From positions 186,001 through 250,000 of the forward strand of contig NC_009359.1 in assembly GCF_000092065.1 (NCBI RefSeq): 64,000 bases of DNA, in the 5' to 3' direction. The translations under genes and the position numbers were made by a program. Position 1 is the stretch's first letter. Each line of letters starts with the position of its first letter. The notes beneath the pieces are model-generated. The model was not told the DNA's origin and made no database searches. It saw nothing but the letters and a program-made list of their open reading frames with translations. The DNA is from Ostreococcus lucimarinus CCE9901. Its lineage: Eukaryota; Chlorophyta; Mamiellophyceae; Mamiellales; Bathycoccaceae. Positions 47,465 through 56,257 of the stretch are shown here, piece by piece.

Positions 47465-48292
47465 ATGCACCTGGCGCGCGCGATGGCGTTCAGAACCGCC
47501 GCGCGAGGCGGAGGCGCGCGCGTGGCGATGCCCTCGAACGCGCCGGCGCGAGCGCGAACGTACCGCGCGAGCGACGTGACGTGCGGACGCAAGGCGGCGA
47601 AGATCGCGCAGAAGAAGGGCAAGACGGACGCGGCGCGCACGAAGCTGTACGGAAGGTACGGGAAGCTGATCGCGCAGACGGTGAAGCAGGGAGGGAGCGC
47701 GGACCCGGTGGCGAACGCGGCGCTGGGGAAACTGCTGAAGCAGGCGCAAGCGGCGAACGTGCCGAGAGATTTGATCGAAAGAAACATAAAAAAGGCGGCG
47801 GAAGGGAAATCTGGGGATTACTTTGAGCTGACGTACGAGGTGTACGGGGCGGGAGGGGTCGGGATCGTGTGCGAGGTGCTGACGGATAACGTCAACCGCG
47901 CGGCGAGCGAGACGAGAACCGCGGCGACGAAGGCTGGGGGCAAGATGGCCGAATCGGGAAGCGTTATGTTTAACTTTAATCGACGCGGCGTGTGCGTGCT
48001 CGACGGTGGCGACGAAGAGGCGGTGTTTGAGGCGGCGATGGAAGCCGGCGCCGAGGACATCGTTCCGCGACGCGACGGCGCCGAGGGTTGGGACGTCGTC
48101 TGCGAGCTGGACGATTTCTCCGCCGTGCAGGACGCGCTCAGCGAAGCGGGATTCACGATCAACGAAGACACCGGGCTGAAGTGCATCCCGATCAACGAGA
48201 TCGAGACGAGCGACGAAGACGCCGACGTCAACGACAAGATCATCGACGCGCTGCTCGATCTCGACGACGTCGACGCGGTGTACTCGCAATAA
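47465..48292 (+). CDS. TACO1: YebC/PmpR/TACO1 family translation activator, organelle-targeted
   Basis: A 275-residue protein. Residues 1-40 are Ala/Arg-rich like a mitochondrial or plastid presequence. The mature part has the family pattern [66 protein letters not shown], and a C-terminal acidic domain ending [13 protein letters not shown]. The human member TACO1 is needed for efficient translation of mitochondrial COX1 at proline-rich stretches, and bacterial YebC relieves ribosome stalling at polyproline. I expect an organellar translation role here. It is divergent from the DnaJ gene, and the CNNM gene follows on the same strand. Confidence 0.95.
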   Translation: MHLARAMAFRTAARGGGARVAMPSNAPARARTYRASDVTCGRKAAKIAQKKGKTDAARTKLYGRYGKLIAQTVKQGGSADPVANAALGKLLKQAQAANVPRDLIERNIKKAAEGKSGDYFELTYEVYGAGGVGIVCEVLTDNVNRAASETRTAATKAGGKMAESGSVMFNFNRRGVCVLDGGDEEAVFEAAMEAGAEDIVPRRDGAEGWDVVCELDDFSAVQDALSEAGFTINEDTGLKCIPINEIETSDEDADVNDKIIDALLDLDDVDAVYSQ

Positions 48293-48522
48293 AATTCGCG
48301 TCGAATCCATTCTTAACTCATTTAATACGCACATCTTCGCGTTTCTTCCGTTTTCGCGTCGCCGCGCCGCGAAAGATGCCGATTACCCGCGCGCGGCGCC
48401 GCCGCCGCGCAAAGTCTTCCCAATCCCCGCCCTCGGCGACGCGTTTTCCCTCACAGTCACGCGCGTCGCGCCCCTCGCCCTTCCGCGTCGCGCGCGGACG
48501 AACGCGAACGCGTTCGCGCGAT

Positions 48523-50301
48523 ATGTCCGCGCTCGATGTCTGCGTCGCCGCGTGCGGCGCCGCCGCGGACGCGACGTGCGCGACGGCTTGCTTCACCGCG
48601 TCCGGCTGGGAGATTCCCGCCGAACCGTTCCTCCCGAGGACGCCGAGCCTGATCCTGGGGTGCTGCCTCATCCTGCTCTCCGCCCTGTTCAGCGGCCTCA
48701 CGCTCGGGCTGATGTCGCTCGATCCCGTGGGGCTGGAGATCATCGCCGAGGGCGGCGACGCCGAGGAGCGCGAGTACGCGAAGCAAATCATTCCGGTGAG
48801 GAAAAACGGAAACCTGTTGCTGTGCACGCTGCTGCTCGGAAACACGGCGGTGAACTCCATGATATCGATTTTGATGGCGAGCGTGACGAATGGGATCATG
48901 GGCTTGTTGGTGTCGACGCTGAGCATCGTGATTTTGGGGGAGATTACGCCGCAGGCGCTGTGCTCGCGGCACGGGTTGTACATCGGGGCGAAGACGATTT
49001 GGATCATGAAGTTTTTCATAATGTTACTGTTCGTCGTCGCGTGGCCGATATCGCTCGTGCTCGATCGCATACTCGGGGTCGACATAGGGACCTTTCACAC
49101 GACGGAGGAGTTGAAGCACTTGGTGCGCGTGCACGTGGAGAAGCCGCAAGGCCAGGAGGAATCGGGGTTGAATCAACAAGACGCCACGATGCTCACGGGG
49201 GTTTTGGAGTACAAGCACATGACGGTGGCGGACGTGATGACGGATCTAGACAAGGTTTACATGATTGAACTGAACACGAAAATGTCTTTCGCCGTGTTGA
49301 TGGATATTTACAAGAGCGGGTTCACACGCATTCCCGTGTACGAGGGCACTCGCTCAAACATCGTGGGGATTTTGTTCACGAAAGATTTGATTCTCATCGA
49401 CCCAGACGATGAAATCGAATTGTCCGCAATCTTAGCGTTCCACGGCGGTAAGAATGGTGGGTACATTCGCTATGTTAGCGATAACACGACTTTGGACAAG
49501 GTGTTCCTCGAGTTCAAGACGGCTCGCATGCACTTGCTATGCGCGCACTCCGAAGACGGGCCGCCGCGCAAGGATGGATCAAACGCTCAAGTCACGGGTA
49601 TAATCACGCTCGAAGATGTGCTCGAAGCGCTCATCAAGGACGAAATTATCGACGAGACGGACAACTTGATTGACGTAAACGAGCCAACGTCAATCGTGGA
49701 AAGGCGAGTGACGTTTCGCGGCGCCGATCCGACCAAGTTTATGAGCGTCTTCGAACACAAGATGAACGAAGAAGAGAAACTCGGCGAGAATGAAGTGAGT
49801 GCGATCGTCGCGTTCTTATCGTCGAACGTGGCGGAGTTTAAAACTCTCGGCGAATACCACAAAGTGCTGCGCAAACTCATCGAAACATCAAATGTCGTAG
49901 AAAACGATGACACGAGCAGTAGCGATAGCGAAAATAGTACGATGGGGACACCGGGCGTGCACAGGGGACGCGAATACGACGAAGACCTCTTGTACAGAGC
50001 TGGAGAGCCATCAGACGTTTTTACGCTCGTCCTTCAAGGTCAAGTCAAAATCTTCGCCGGCTCCGAAGACTTTGAGTCTGAGCTCGGTCCTTGGTCGTAC
50101 ATAGGACAAAATGCGCTCATCACAGACCCGTACGTTCCTGATTTCCGCGCGTACAGTTGCGGTGGAACGAGGGTGTTGAAGATTGCTCGTGCGGACTATA
50201 AAGCCGCGCTGGCGAGCGCGGCGGTGAAAGCCATGGGCGCGGGCGCGAAGAAAAGAGTGCAGCTCGTGGGATCGAAAAGCTTTTCCGAGACCGAGCGCTG
50301 A
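48523..50301 (+). CDS. CNNM/CorB-type Mg2+ transporter (DUF21, CBS pair, cNMP-like domain)
   Basis: A 592-residue membrane protein from the ATG at 48523. DUF21 membrane domain (about 50-215): SALFSGLTLGLMSLDPVGLE, VVSTLSIVILGEITPQALCSRHG. The CBS pair covers about 230-370 (VMTDLDKVYMI, GFTRIPVYEG, ITLEDVLEALIKDEIIDETD). The C-terminal region holds a cNMP-binding homology fold (YRAGEPSDVFTLVLQGQVKI). CNNM/CorB proteins bind Mg-ATP in the CBS pair and export or mobilise Mg2+. The frame is open to an ATG at 48376, which would add 49 Arg-rich residues; plant relatives begin with a short N-terminus, so 48523 is preferred. It converges on the zinc-motif gene. Confidence 0.9.
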   Translation: MSALDVCVAACGAAADATCATACFTASGWEIPAEPFLPRTPSLILGCCLILLSALFSGLTLGLMSLDPVGLEIIAEGGDAEEREYAKQIIPVRKNGNLLLCTLLLGNTAVNSMISILMASVTNGIMGLLVSTLSIVILGEITPQALCSRHGLYIGAKTIWIMKFFIMLLFVVAWPISLVLDRILGVDIGTFHTTEELKHLVRVHVEKPQGQEESGLNQQDATMLTGVLEYKHMTVADVMTDLDKVYMIELNTKMSFAVLMDIYKSGFTRIPVYEGTRSNIVGILFTKDLILIDPDDEIELSAILAFHGGKNGGYIRYVSDNTTLDKVFLEFKTARMHLLCAHSEDGPPRKDGSNAQVTGIITLEDVLEALIKDEIIDETDNLIDVNEPTSIVERRVTFRGADPTKFMSVFEHKMNEEEKLGENEVSAIVAFLSSNVAEFKTLGEYHKVLRKLIETSNVVENDDTSSSDSENSTMGTPGVHRGREYDEDLLYRAGEPSDVFTLVLQGQVKIFAGSEDFESELGPWSYIGQNALITDPYVPDFRAYSCGGTRVLKIARADYKAALASAAVKAMGAGAKKRVQLVGSKSFSETER

Positions 50302-50494
50302 TGAGCACGAAGTAACAGTACATTATAGCGGCACACGACGACGAACGATAGGGTCACGCATGTGATAAAATTTACAGCAACGAACGCATTCTCTTAAACC
50401 GAACGCGCGTTTTGGCCGACGAAGACGTTCTCCGTCGCGATTAAAACGTACAACAACGCGTCACTGGTGCGCGATTCAGACGATCTCTCCATCT

Positions 50495-51097
50495 TCAGCG
50501 CGCACCGCTTCCCTCGTCCATCGACTTTGTCGACGATTGCTTTTCAAAATCCGCGAAAATATTCCTTCTAACCTCAATCTTCTTCTCCGGCTCCGCGTCG
50601 TGTCGAGGAAAATGTTCGAAAGCCGCCGCCTCCGAGTCCCCTCCCTCGAAATCCGCCGGCACCCTCGACGACGCCACGCGCACGTACCCCGTCCCTCCGC
50701 ACGCCTGACACGTGCTGATCGTCTCTTGGTGCCGTCCTCCCCGTCGCGTCGTCGACATCACCAACTTATTCCCGCCGCACTTGCCGCACCTGCGGTCGTA
50801 CACCTCCGTCGACTGTTGAATCGTGCACGTGTCCAGCTCCTCCGCCGACGGCTCGCACTTCGCGTCGCCGAACGTGCTCTTACCATCGGACGGTCGAGGC
50901 GGGGCGACGTGGTACGTTATCGGCAGACCGAGCGGTCCGTCGCGCGGCGATGACGACGATGACGACGTCGATGCCTTTGACGATGACGAGGCGACGCGCG
51001 GCGCGCGCGCGACGCGCGCGCGGCGATCGACGACGCGATGGACGCGACGATGCGACACCGCGCGCGTCGTGGACGCGGGCGCGAGTCGGGCGCGCAT
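50495..51097 (-). CDS. Plastid-targeted protein with paired CxxC-GG motifs (DnaJ zinc-finger-like)
   Basis: A 200-residue protein. The Ser/Arg-rich first about 55 residues look like a plastid transit peptide. Two cysteine motifs, CGKCGGNK (103-110) and CQACGGTGY (134-142), have the C-x-x-C-G-G spacing of DnaJ-type zinc fingers, as in plant BSD2 and PSA2-like proteins, though only two of the four usual pairs are present. Such plastid proteins act in thylakoid or Rubisco assembly. The C-terminal part is acidic, then basic. The specific partner is unknown. It shares the 3' region with CNNM. A 13-bp tandem repeat lies upstream. Confidence 0.75.
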   Translation of the reverse strand: MRARLAPASTTRAVSHRRVHRVVDRRARVARAPRVASSSSKASTSSSSSSPRDGPLGLPITYHVAPPRPSDGKSTFGDAKCEPSAEELDTCTIQQSTEVYDRRCGKCGGNKLVMSTTRRGGRHQETISTCQACGGTGYVRVASSRVPADFEGGDSEAAAFEHFPRHDAEPEKKIEVRRNIFADFEKQSSTKSMDEGSGAR

Positions 51098-51133
51098 GGC
51101 GAACGCGCGCGGTCGTGTGCGGGCGATCGCGGT

Positions 51134-51159
51134 CGTTGCGGTCGGTCGTTGCGGTCGGT
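51134..51159. repeat. Perfect 13-bp tandem duplication upstream of the DnaJ-finger gene
   Basis: CGTTGCGGTCGGT occurs twice head-to-tail. It lies 37 bp upstream of the start of the leftward DnaJ-finger-like gene, in its probable promoter. Confidence 0.75.
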
Positions 51160-51275
51160 CGATTTTTGGGAGAGAGCGCGCGCGGGCGAAAAACGACGCG
51201 GACGACGATCGCGCGCGGCGGAGGGACGAGTCGCGGAGACGAGCGTAAAGTACAGCGGATGTGGCAACACGCGCG

Positions 51276-52190
51276 CTACGGGCGCTCCGACGGCGCGCTC
51301 GCGGCGCTCGATCGCTTGAGACGCTTCGGCGGCGCTTCGGCGGCGGCGCGACGAGATTTCGCGCTCTCGCGCGCGCCGGTGAACGGCGCGCCCATCGGTG
51401 GGAGCAGCGTCACCGGTGGACGCGACGTCCAAGGTTCGTCGATGACCGGAAGCGGCGGCTCGCGCGACTCGGCGGCGTCGGCGCGGCGACGCGCCGCCGT
51501 CTTCTTCGTCGCGCCCCTTCGCGCCTTCGTCGAGGACGGCAATCCATCGGACGGCATCCCGTCCGACGGAAACCCATCGGAAGGGAACCCATCGACGAGC
51601 GCCGCGACATCGCCGGTCAACACCGCCTCCTCGAGCGTCTTCGCGCGTCCCCTCAATTTCGCGTTTTCCTTTCTCAACCGCTCGCACGTCGTCTTCGTCG
51701 TCTTCAACTCCCGCCTCAACTCCTCCGACGCCTTCGCCGCGTCTCCCGTCGTTTCCGCGTCCTCACCGCTCGCTCTTCGCGCGCTCTCCGCCGCCTCGCG
51801 CGCTCCTCGCGCGCTCCACGCCTCCCTCGCGCTTCGCTCCGCCGCGTCTCTCGCCGCCTCCGCCTGCATCCGCCGTCCCCGTTCCTCGCTCGCCATCTGT
51901 CGCGCCACCGCCACTTGCTCCACCGCGTCCGCGTCCGACAGCACCACCTTCCTCTGCGACGCGCATCCCGCGTGCAGCAGCTCCAGCGCCTCGTACTTCG
52001 TCTTCAGCGCCACCAGCGCGTCGCGCATCTTCGACCGAATCGTCTCGCTCTCTCGCAGCGCCTCCCGCACGTCCGCGAGCGTCGCGCCGCGCTTCGGCGG
52101 CGACGTCGTCGCCGGCGCGTTCGTCCGCGTCGCGCGGTGCGCCGCGCGCGTCGCCGGCGCCTGCGCGGGGTTGCGCGCGCGCGCCGTCAT
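51276..52190 (-). CDS. Coiled-coil protein with a PSDG repeat, function unknown
   Basis: A 304-residue protein from the ATG at 52190. The N-terminal third is basic. Residues about 38-190 form a long Ala/Glu/Arg coiled coil (ALRESETIRSKMRDAL, ARRASGEDAETTGD, KTTKTTCERLRKENAKLRGR). A five-residue repeat, GFPSD/GFPSD/GMPSD/GLPSS, follows at about 213-232, encoded by four 15-bp units. The C-terminal part is basic with a Pro-rich segment. No known domain is recognised. The start codon is only 18 bp from the start of the divergent thylakoid gene, so the real initiation site of one of the two may be further in. Confidence 0.68.
   Translation of the reverse strand: MTARARNPAQAPATRAAHRATRTNAPATTSPPKRGATLADVREALRESETIRSKMRDALVALKTKYEALELLHAGCASQRKVVLSDADAVEQVAVARQMASEERGRRMQAEAARDAAERSAREAWSARGAREAAESARRASGEDAETTGDAAKASEELRRELKTTKTTCERLRKENAKLRGRAKTLEEAVLTGDVAALVDGFPSDGFPSDGMPSDGLPSSTKARRGATKKTAARRRADAAESREPPLPVIDEPWTSRPPVTLLPPMGAPFTGARESAKSRRAAAEAPPKRLKRSSAASAPSERP
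51538..51598. repeat. 15-bp coding minisatellite (PSDG repeat)
   Basis: Four imperfect copies of a 15-bp unit code for the (F/M/L)-P-S-D-G repeat of the coiled-coil gene. The copies differ mainly in third positions. Expansion or contraction would keep the frame. Confidence 0.75.
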
Positions 52191-52208
52191 TCGTCGTCGC
52201 GCGCCGAA

Positions 52209-53054
52209 ATGCCGCCGACGCGCTCGACGACGCCGACGCGCTCGACGACGCGCGCGCGCGTCGCGACGCGCGCGAAAAGACGCGGGCGCGCGTCGCGCCG
52301 ACCGGCGCCCGGCGCGCCGACGACGCGCGCGCGCGAGGACGCGAACGACGACGACGACGACGTCGGCGCGCTCGACGACGTCGAGCGCGCGGTGTTCGAC
52401 CGCGCGGACGGCGCGTACGCGACGCCCGAACCGGTGGCGATGGACGCGATGCGAGAGATCGAGCGAGCGAACGCGCGCGCGATGCCGGCGGCGGAACGGG
52501 CGCGCGAGGAGGCGTTCAGGACGATGATGCGACGCGCGAAGGCGCGAGAGGATAAGTTGAACGCGGCGGAGCGAGCGCTGAGCGTGGACTCGTTGTTGGT
52601 GTTCGGCGCGGATGGGGTGCTGCCGGAGCTGGTGAACGCGAGAGTGGCGATGTTCGGCGTGCTCACGGGACTGGTGGTGGAGGTGACGACGGGGAAGAGT
52701 TTCTTCGAGCAGTTGGCGTGGAACGCGACGCACGGCGTGAGCGAACTCGTCGTGGGGGCGGTGATTCTGGCGAGTTGCTTGCCGAGTTTTAGGGCTGAGA
52801 GCGATGGAGAGACGATTTTTGGGTCCGGGGCGTGTAAGTGGAGGCGGGATAAGACGGCGCGCGCGGAGAGAGGGTACTTGGTGGATCCTTTGAATCTGGA
52901 CGTGCGAACGCTGCCGGGGAAGGACACCGTGCTCGGACGCGTCGGATGGGTGCCTTTCGTCGAACTGCTCAACGGGCGGTTGGCGATGATCACGATCATC
53001 GTTCTGTTCGCGGGCGAACCGCTACTCGGACATCCGTTCTTCACGTCCCCGTGA
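52209..53054 (+). CDS. Light-harvesting-like (ELIP/LIL type) thylakoid protein
   Basis: A 281-residue protein with a long Arg/Thr-rich N-terminus, probably a transit peptide. Chlorophyll-binding LHC motifs occur twice: ELVNARVAMFGVL (140-152) and ELLNGRLAMITII (252-264). A hydrophobic middle helix is at about 178-195 (SELVVGAVILASCLPSF). This is the three-helix layout of ELIP-like and LIL proteins, where helices I and III are related. These proteins bind chlorophyll or carotenoids and protect against light stress rather than collecting light. The segment 50-125 is charged and longer than in typical ELIPs. It is divergent from the coiled-coil gene (18 bp between start codons) and converges on PCIF1 (60 bp). 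Confidence 0.85.
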   Translation: MPPTRSTTPTRSTTRARVATRAKRRGRASRRPAPGAPTTRAREDANDDDDDVGALDDVERAVFDRADGAYATPEPVAMDAMREIERANARAMPAAERAREEAFRTMMRRAKAREDKLNAAERALSVDSLLVFGADGVLPELVNARVAMFGVLTGLVVEVTTGKSFFEQLAWNATHGVSELVVGAVILASCLPSFRAESDGETIFGSGACKWRRDKTARAERGYLVDPLNLDVRTLPGKDTVLGRVGWVPFVELLNGRLAMITIIVLFAGEPLLGHPFFTSP

Positions 53055-53113
53055 GCGTTTAGGAGATTTGCACGATTTTAATTACAACGAGCGCGTCGGC
53101 TCCTCTTTTTGTT

Positions 53114-54454
53114 CTATTTTTTCGCGTCGCGTTTCGCGCGAAACGCCTCGCGAAGCAGACTAATTTTTTCGTCCGTCACAGGATTACTCTCCACGGCGGA
53201 CTCGTTTTGAAGGAACAACACGCTCGTGTCGCTCGTCGCTAATCGATATCGAGATTTCTTCCGATGCTGCGCTCCTTCGTAATAACCATGCTCGCGAACC
53301 GATATCACTTCGGCGCGAGAGCAAAACTTTGAGCGTCTCATCTTTTCCCAACACGGGCGATTGGGCCAATGCGGGGTGACGACGACAAAAGTCAGCGCGG
53401 AAGACGCTGCGTCCAAGCACTCGAACAAATGTTCAGCCATGCGCGCGACGACGTCTTCGTCGAACGGAGGATTGGCTTCGAACGCGCCTCCTGAGGGCTT
53501 GCATGCGCGAAAGTCCCCCAGCGACCCGAAGGGCTTGTCCACGTCACCGTATTTGCTGTAATACATGGGCCAGCGACAGTTCAACGGCGAGGCGAAGAGC
53601 TCGCACTCGACTTTAAAGCAGTCACGCAGCACGTCGAAAACTTGCCCGTGTAACGAAGCTTGAGAACCACCGGAAAAACGAAACTGCCCGCCAGCCGCCG
53701 CGTCGTACCGACACACCATCGCGAACGCGTCGAACAGGAAATCATTTTCGACAAACTCTTTGGACGACGCATTCGCGTAAAGCGTTTTCAATTTCTCAAA
53801 GTGATCACCGTTCAACCGCACCTCGGTCTTTCCTACGCGCAGCGAAACGACGCCGTCGGCGCGTTCCTCCTTCGACACCGACGTCGCCGGTCCGCGAAAC
53901 TCATTTCTCATCACGCGCGCGCACTCCGTGGCTTTCATCATCATAACGCGCACGACCGCGTCGACTGCCTCATCGCTCGCGTCTTTCTTCTTCGCCCGTA
54001 ACTTCTTCGCCAACGCGTCGCCGCCGCCGTCTCCCGCCGGCACCAGCGGTTCGTCCTCCGACGCCGACGCCAACCACTCCTCGAACGCCGAGCACCACCG
54101 CTTGCCCAAATGCGGTCCCGCGACCCTCTCAAAGTCCATGCACAGGTGCGAGATCGCCCGCAATCGACACGCCTCGATCGCCGCGCGCGTCGCGCGTTCG
54201 TCGCTCGAGCTCGTCGCCTTCGCCGCGCGCTCGCGTCGCGCCCTCGCGCGCGCTTCGTCGACGTGCGCCGCGTCGAGCAACCCCTCGCGATAGTCGACGA
54301 CGACGCCGTCGTCGCGCGCCGTCGTCGCGGTCCTCGCGCGCTTCCGCGCGTCGTCGTCGTCGCGTCGTCCCTCGTCGCGCGCGCGTCGTCCGACCGGCGC
54401 CTTCGCGTCGTCGCCGCCGCGCGCGCGCGCGCGCATCGCCGCCCAGTTCGACAT
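53114..54454 (-). CDS. PCIF1: PCIF1-type mRNA cap-adenosine N6-methyltransferase
   Basis: A 446-residue protein from the ATG at 54454 (MSNWAAMRARAR). The C-terminal two thirds match the PCIF1/CAPAM fold: FASPLNCRW, then GGAFEANPPFDED with the catalytic NPPF (328-331), FVVVTPHWPN and SVLFLQNESAV. PCIF1 adds the N6 methyl to 2'-O-methyladenosine next to the mRNA cap (m6Am). The N-terminal WW domain of the animal protein is absent and is replaced by a basic Arg/Asp-rich region. The frame is open further upstream (to 54874), but that overlaps the divergent gene and lacks coding character. It shares a 70-bp spacer with the YchJ-like gene. Confidence 0.88.
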   Translation of the reverse strand: MSNWAAMRARARGGDDAKAPVGRRARDEGRRDDDDARKRARTATTARDDGVVVDYREGLLDAAHVDEARARARRERAAKATSSSDERATRAAIEACRLRAISHLCMDFERVAGPHLGKRWCSAFEEWLASASEDEPLVPAGDGGGDALAKKLRAKKKDASDEAVDAVVRVMMMKATECARVMRNEFRGPATSVSKEERADGVVSLRVGKTEVRLNGDHFEKLKTLYANASSKEFVENDFLFDAFAMVCRYDAAAGGQFRFSGGSQASLHGQVFDVLRDCFKVECELFASPLNCRWPMYYSKYGDVDKPFGSLGDFRACKPSGGAFEANPPFDEDVVARMAEHLFECLDAASSALTFVVVTPHWPNRPCWEKMRRSKFCSRAEVISVREHGYYEGAQHRKKSRYRLATSDTSVLFLQNESAVESNPVTDEKISLLREAFRAKRDAKK

Positions 54455-54524
54455 CGCGCGCGCGGACGCCTCGCGCGCGCGTCGTCGACGCGCGTCGCGC
54501 GCGCGCGTCGCGCGCGGCGCCGCG

Positions 54525-55304
54525 ATGTCCCGGCGACGTTCCGCGTCGGGCGCGCGCCGCCGCACACGACGACGACGCATGGCGCGCGCGGCGACGACGC
54601 CGACGCGCGCGACGACGCCGACGCCGACGCGCGGCGTCGCGCGACCGCGACGCGGCGACGCGCGCGCGCGACCGCGACGCGCGACGCGCGCGAGCGCGAA
54701 AAAGCGAAAAGGTTTCGCCGAACTCTTGGGCGGCGCGGCGAGCGACGACGGAGACGCGCGAGCGGAGCGCGCGGGCGCGACGACGAGCGCGAAGGGAAAA
54801 GCGGCGCGGAGCGCGGAGGCGCGATGCCCGTGCGGGGGAGGGCGCGATGGGCTGACGTACGCGAGCTGTTGCAAGAGGTTTCACGACGGCGACGCGTACC
54901 CGGAGGATCCGGTGACGCTGATGCGCACGCGGTTTAGCGCGTACGCCAAGGGAAAAGGACTTTATGTGGTGAAAACAACGCATCCGGATAACCCGCTGCT
55001 GATGGAGGGGGCGAAGACGAAGACGGGGAAGGTGGTGAGCACGCTGGCGCGAGACGTCGAGGCGACGTGTAAAAAGGTTCGGTTTTACGACTTGGACATC
55101 GTGCGCGACGTCAAGGGCAAGGGTAAGGGCGACGCGCGCGAGCATTTGGTTGGGTTTCGTTACAAGTGTCGGGTCGTCGGGCAACAGGGGTTCAACGAGC
55201 TTCCCGAGGAGAAACACGCGGAGCTCTCGACGTTTCGCACGACGAGGGACGACGACGGGAACGAGGTGTGGAAATTCGTCGACGGAATCCAAGGATCGAC
55301 TTAG
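54525..55304 (+). CDS. YchJ/UPF0225 family protein with N-terminal SEC-C type motif
   Basis: A 259-residue protein, or 241 from an in-frame ATG at 54579. The conserved part begins near residue 100 with CPCGGGRDGLTYASCCKRFHDG, the SEC-C-like zinc motif of YchJ, followed by MRTRFSAYAKG, TTHPDN, and a DUF-type C-terminal beta domain with VRFYDLDIVRDV and FKYKCRVV-like elements (here FRYKCRVV). The bacterial relatives have unknown function. The N-terminal Arg/Ala/Thr-rich part resembles a transit peptide and suggests organelle targeting. The gene is divergent from PCIF1, and the selenoprotein GPx follows on the same strand. Confidence 0.85.
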   Translation: MSRRRSASGARRRTRRRRMARAATTPTRATTPTPTRGVARPRRGDARARPRRATRASAKKRKGFAELLGGAASDDGDARAERAGATTSAKGKAARSAEARCPCGGGRDGLTYASCCKRFHDGDAYPEDPVTLMRTRFSAYAKGKGLYVVKTTHPDNPLLMEGAKTKTGKVVSTLARDVEATCKKVRFYDLDIVRDVKGKGKGDAREHLVGFRYKCRVVGQQGFNELPEEKHAELSTFRTTRDDDGNEVWKFVDGIQGST

Positions 55305-55439
55305 TACTTTTCTCGATTGTATTTGAATATTTGATTTTTGTTCCACCGCGTGTTCGCGTCCGACGTTTGAGGGCTCTCGGTTGGGCGTCGTCTCGTCCCG
55401 GCGGCGTCGCGGATAACCTTCACAGTCACGCTCGCGTCG

Positions 55440-56057
55440 ATGCCCGCGCTGACTTCGACCGCGCGCGCGGCCACGCACGCGTTCGCCACGCATCGCGGCG
55501 TCAACTCCCGTCGCAATCCGCGCTCGATGCAAGCCGTTCGCGCCTTCTTCGGCGGCGCCGCCACGTCATCAAAGTCCGCGCACGAGTTCACCGTGAAAGA
55601 CATCGACGGCAAGGACGTCTCGATGTCCAAGTACGCCGGAAAGGTGTGCCTCGTCGTGAACGTCGCCTCCGAGTGAGGCTTGACGGACCAAAACTACAAG
55701 GAGCTCGTCGCGCTGGACGCGAAGTACGCCAACCTTGAAGTTTTGGCTTTCCCGTCGAACGAGTTCGGCGGACAAGAACCGGGAAGCGCGGCGCAGATCA
55801 AGGCGTTCGCTCGGGAAAAGTACGGGGCAAAGTTCCCGCTGTTCGAAAAGACCACGGTAAACGGTGCGAGTGCGAGCCCGTTGTACAAGCATTTGAAGGA
55901 ATCCGCGCCCGAGTCTGGTTTGCTCGCGATGGCTGGTTCAGAAATCAAGTGGAACTTTGCCAAGTTTTTGCTCGATAAGGACGGCAAGACGATCGCGCGT
56001 TACGCGCCGACGTCTAGCCCTTTTAGTATCGAGGGGGACATCATCAAGGCGCTTTAA
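55440..56057 (+). CDS. GPX: Glutathione peroxidase, selenocysteine-containing (in-frame TGA)
   Basis: A 205-residue protein that reduces peroxides. The active-site codon is TGA (55674-55676, residue 79) in the context NVASE-U-GLTDQNYKEL, exactly where GPx enzymes have Cys or Sec. Both sides stay in frame, and the rest of the family pattern continues: FPSNEFGGQEPG (active-site Gln), EIKWNFAKFLLDK (active-site Trp), and the C-terminus SPFSIEGDIIKAL. A SECIS element follows in the 3' UTR, and eEFSec is in this window, so TGA is read as selenocysteine. The first about 45 residues look like a plastid or mitochondrial presequence. A conventional gene finder would break this gene in two. Confidence 0.93.
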
Positions 56058-56105
56058 TACGTCATACTGTCACGACAAAGACAGTCGCAACAGCGCAAGA
56101 TTTGC

Positions 56106-56174
56106 CGCGGAGAGGTGACGCTTCATCCAATAAATCGACGTCTGTCGAGGGGATGGGCCGAGTTAACATCCGCG
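56106..56174 (+). promoter_or_regulatory. SECIS element (type II) of the GPx mRNA
   Basis: About 50 nt after the GPx stop. Stem I: CGCGGA (56106-56111) pairs with TCCGCG (56169-56174). The internal loop carries GTGA (56115-56118) and, on the other side, GA (56160-56161), the SECIS core positions. Helix II: TTCATCC (56122-56128) pairs with GGATGGG (56151-56157), including two G-T pairs. The 5' bulge holds the AATAAA run (the conserved AA). Helix III: TCGAC with GTCGA (56135-56148) forms the extra mini-stem of type II. The C-C mismatch next to the core, and a G at the first core position, make it slightly unusual. Confidence 0.72.
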
Positions 56175-56257
56175 TCGTTTCGCTCGCGCTAACATTCTTT
56201 TACATTCTCTGAACACAGTAATACAATCTACGCTATGCGGCTGCGCAATGCTCTAAA

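Noticed and set aside
55674-55676. GPx broken by a stop codon, read as a pseudogene
   Set aside because: The stop is TGA exactly at the catalytic Cys/Sec position, both halves are otherwise intact and in frame, and a SECIS-like fold follows. Sec decoding is the better reading.
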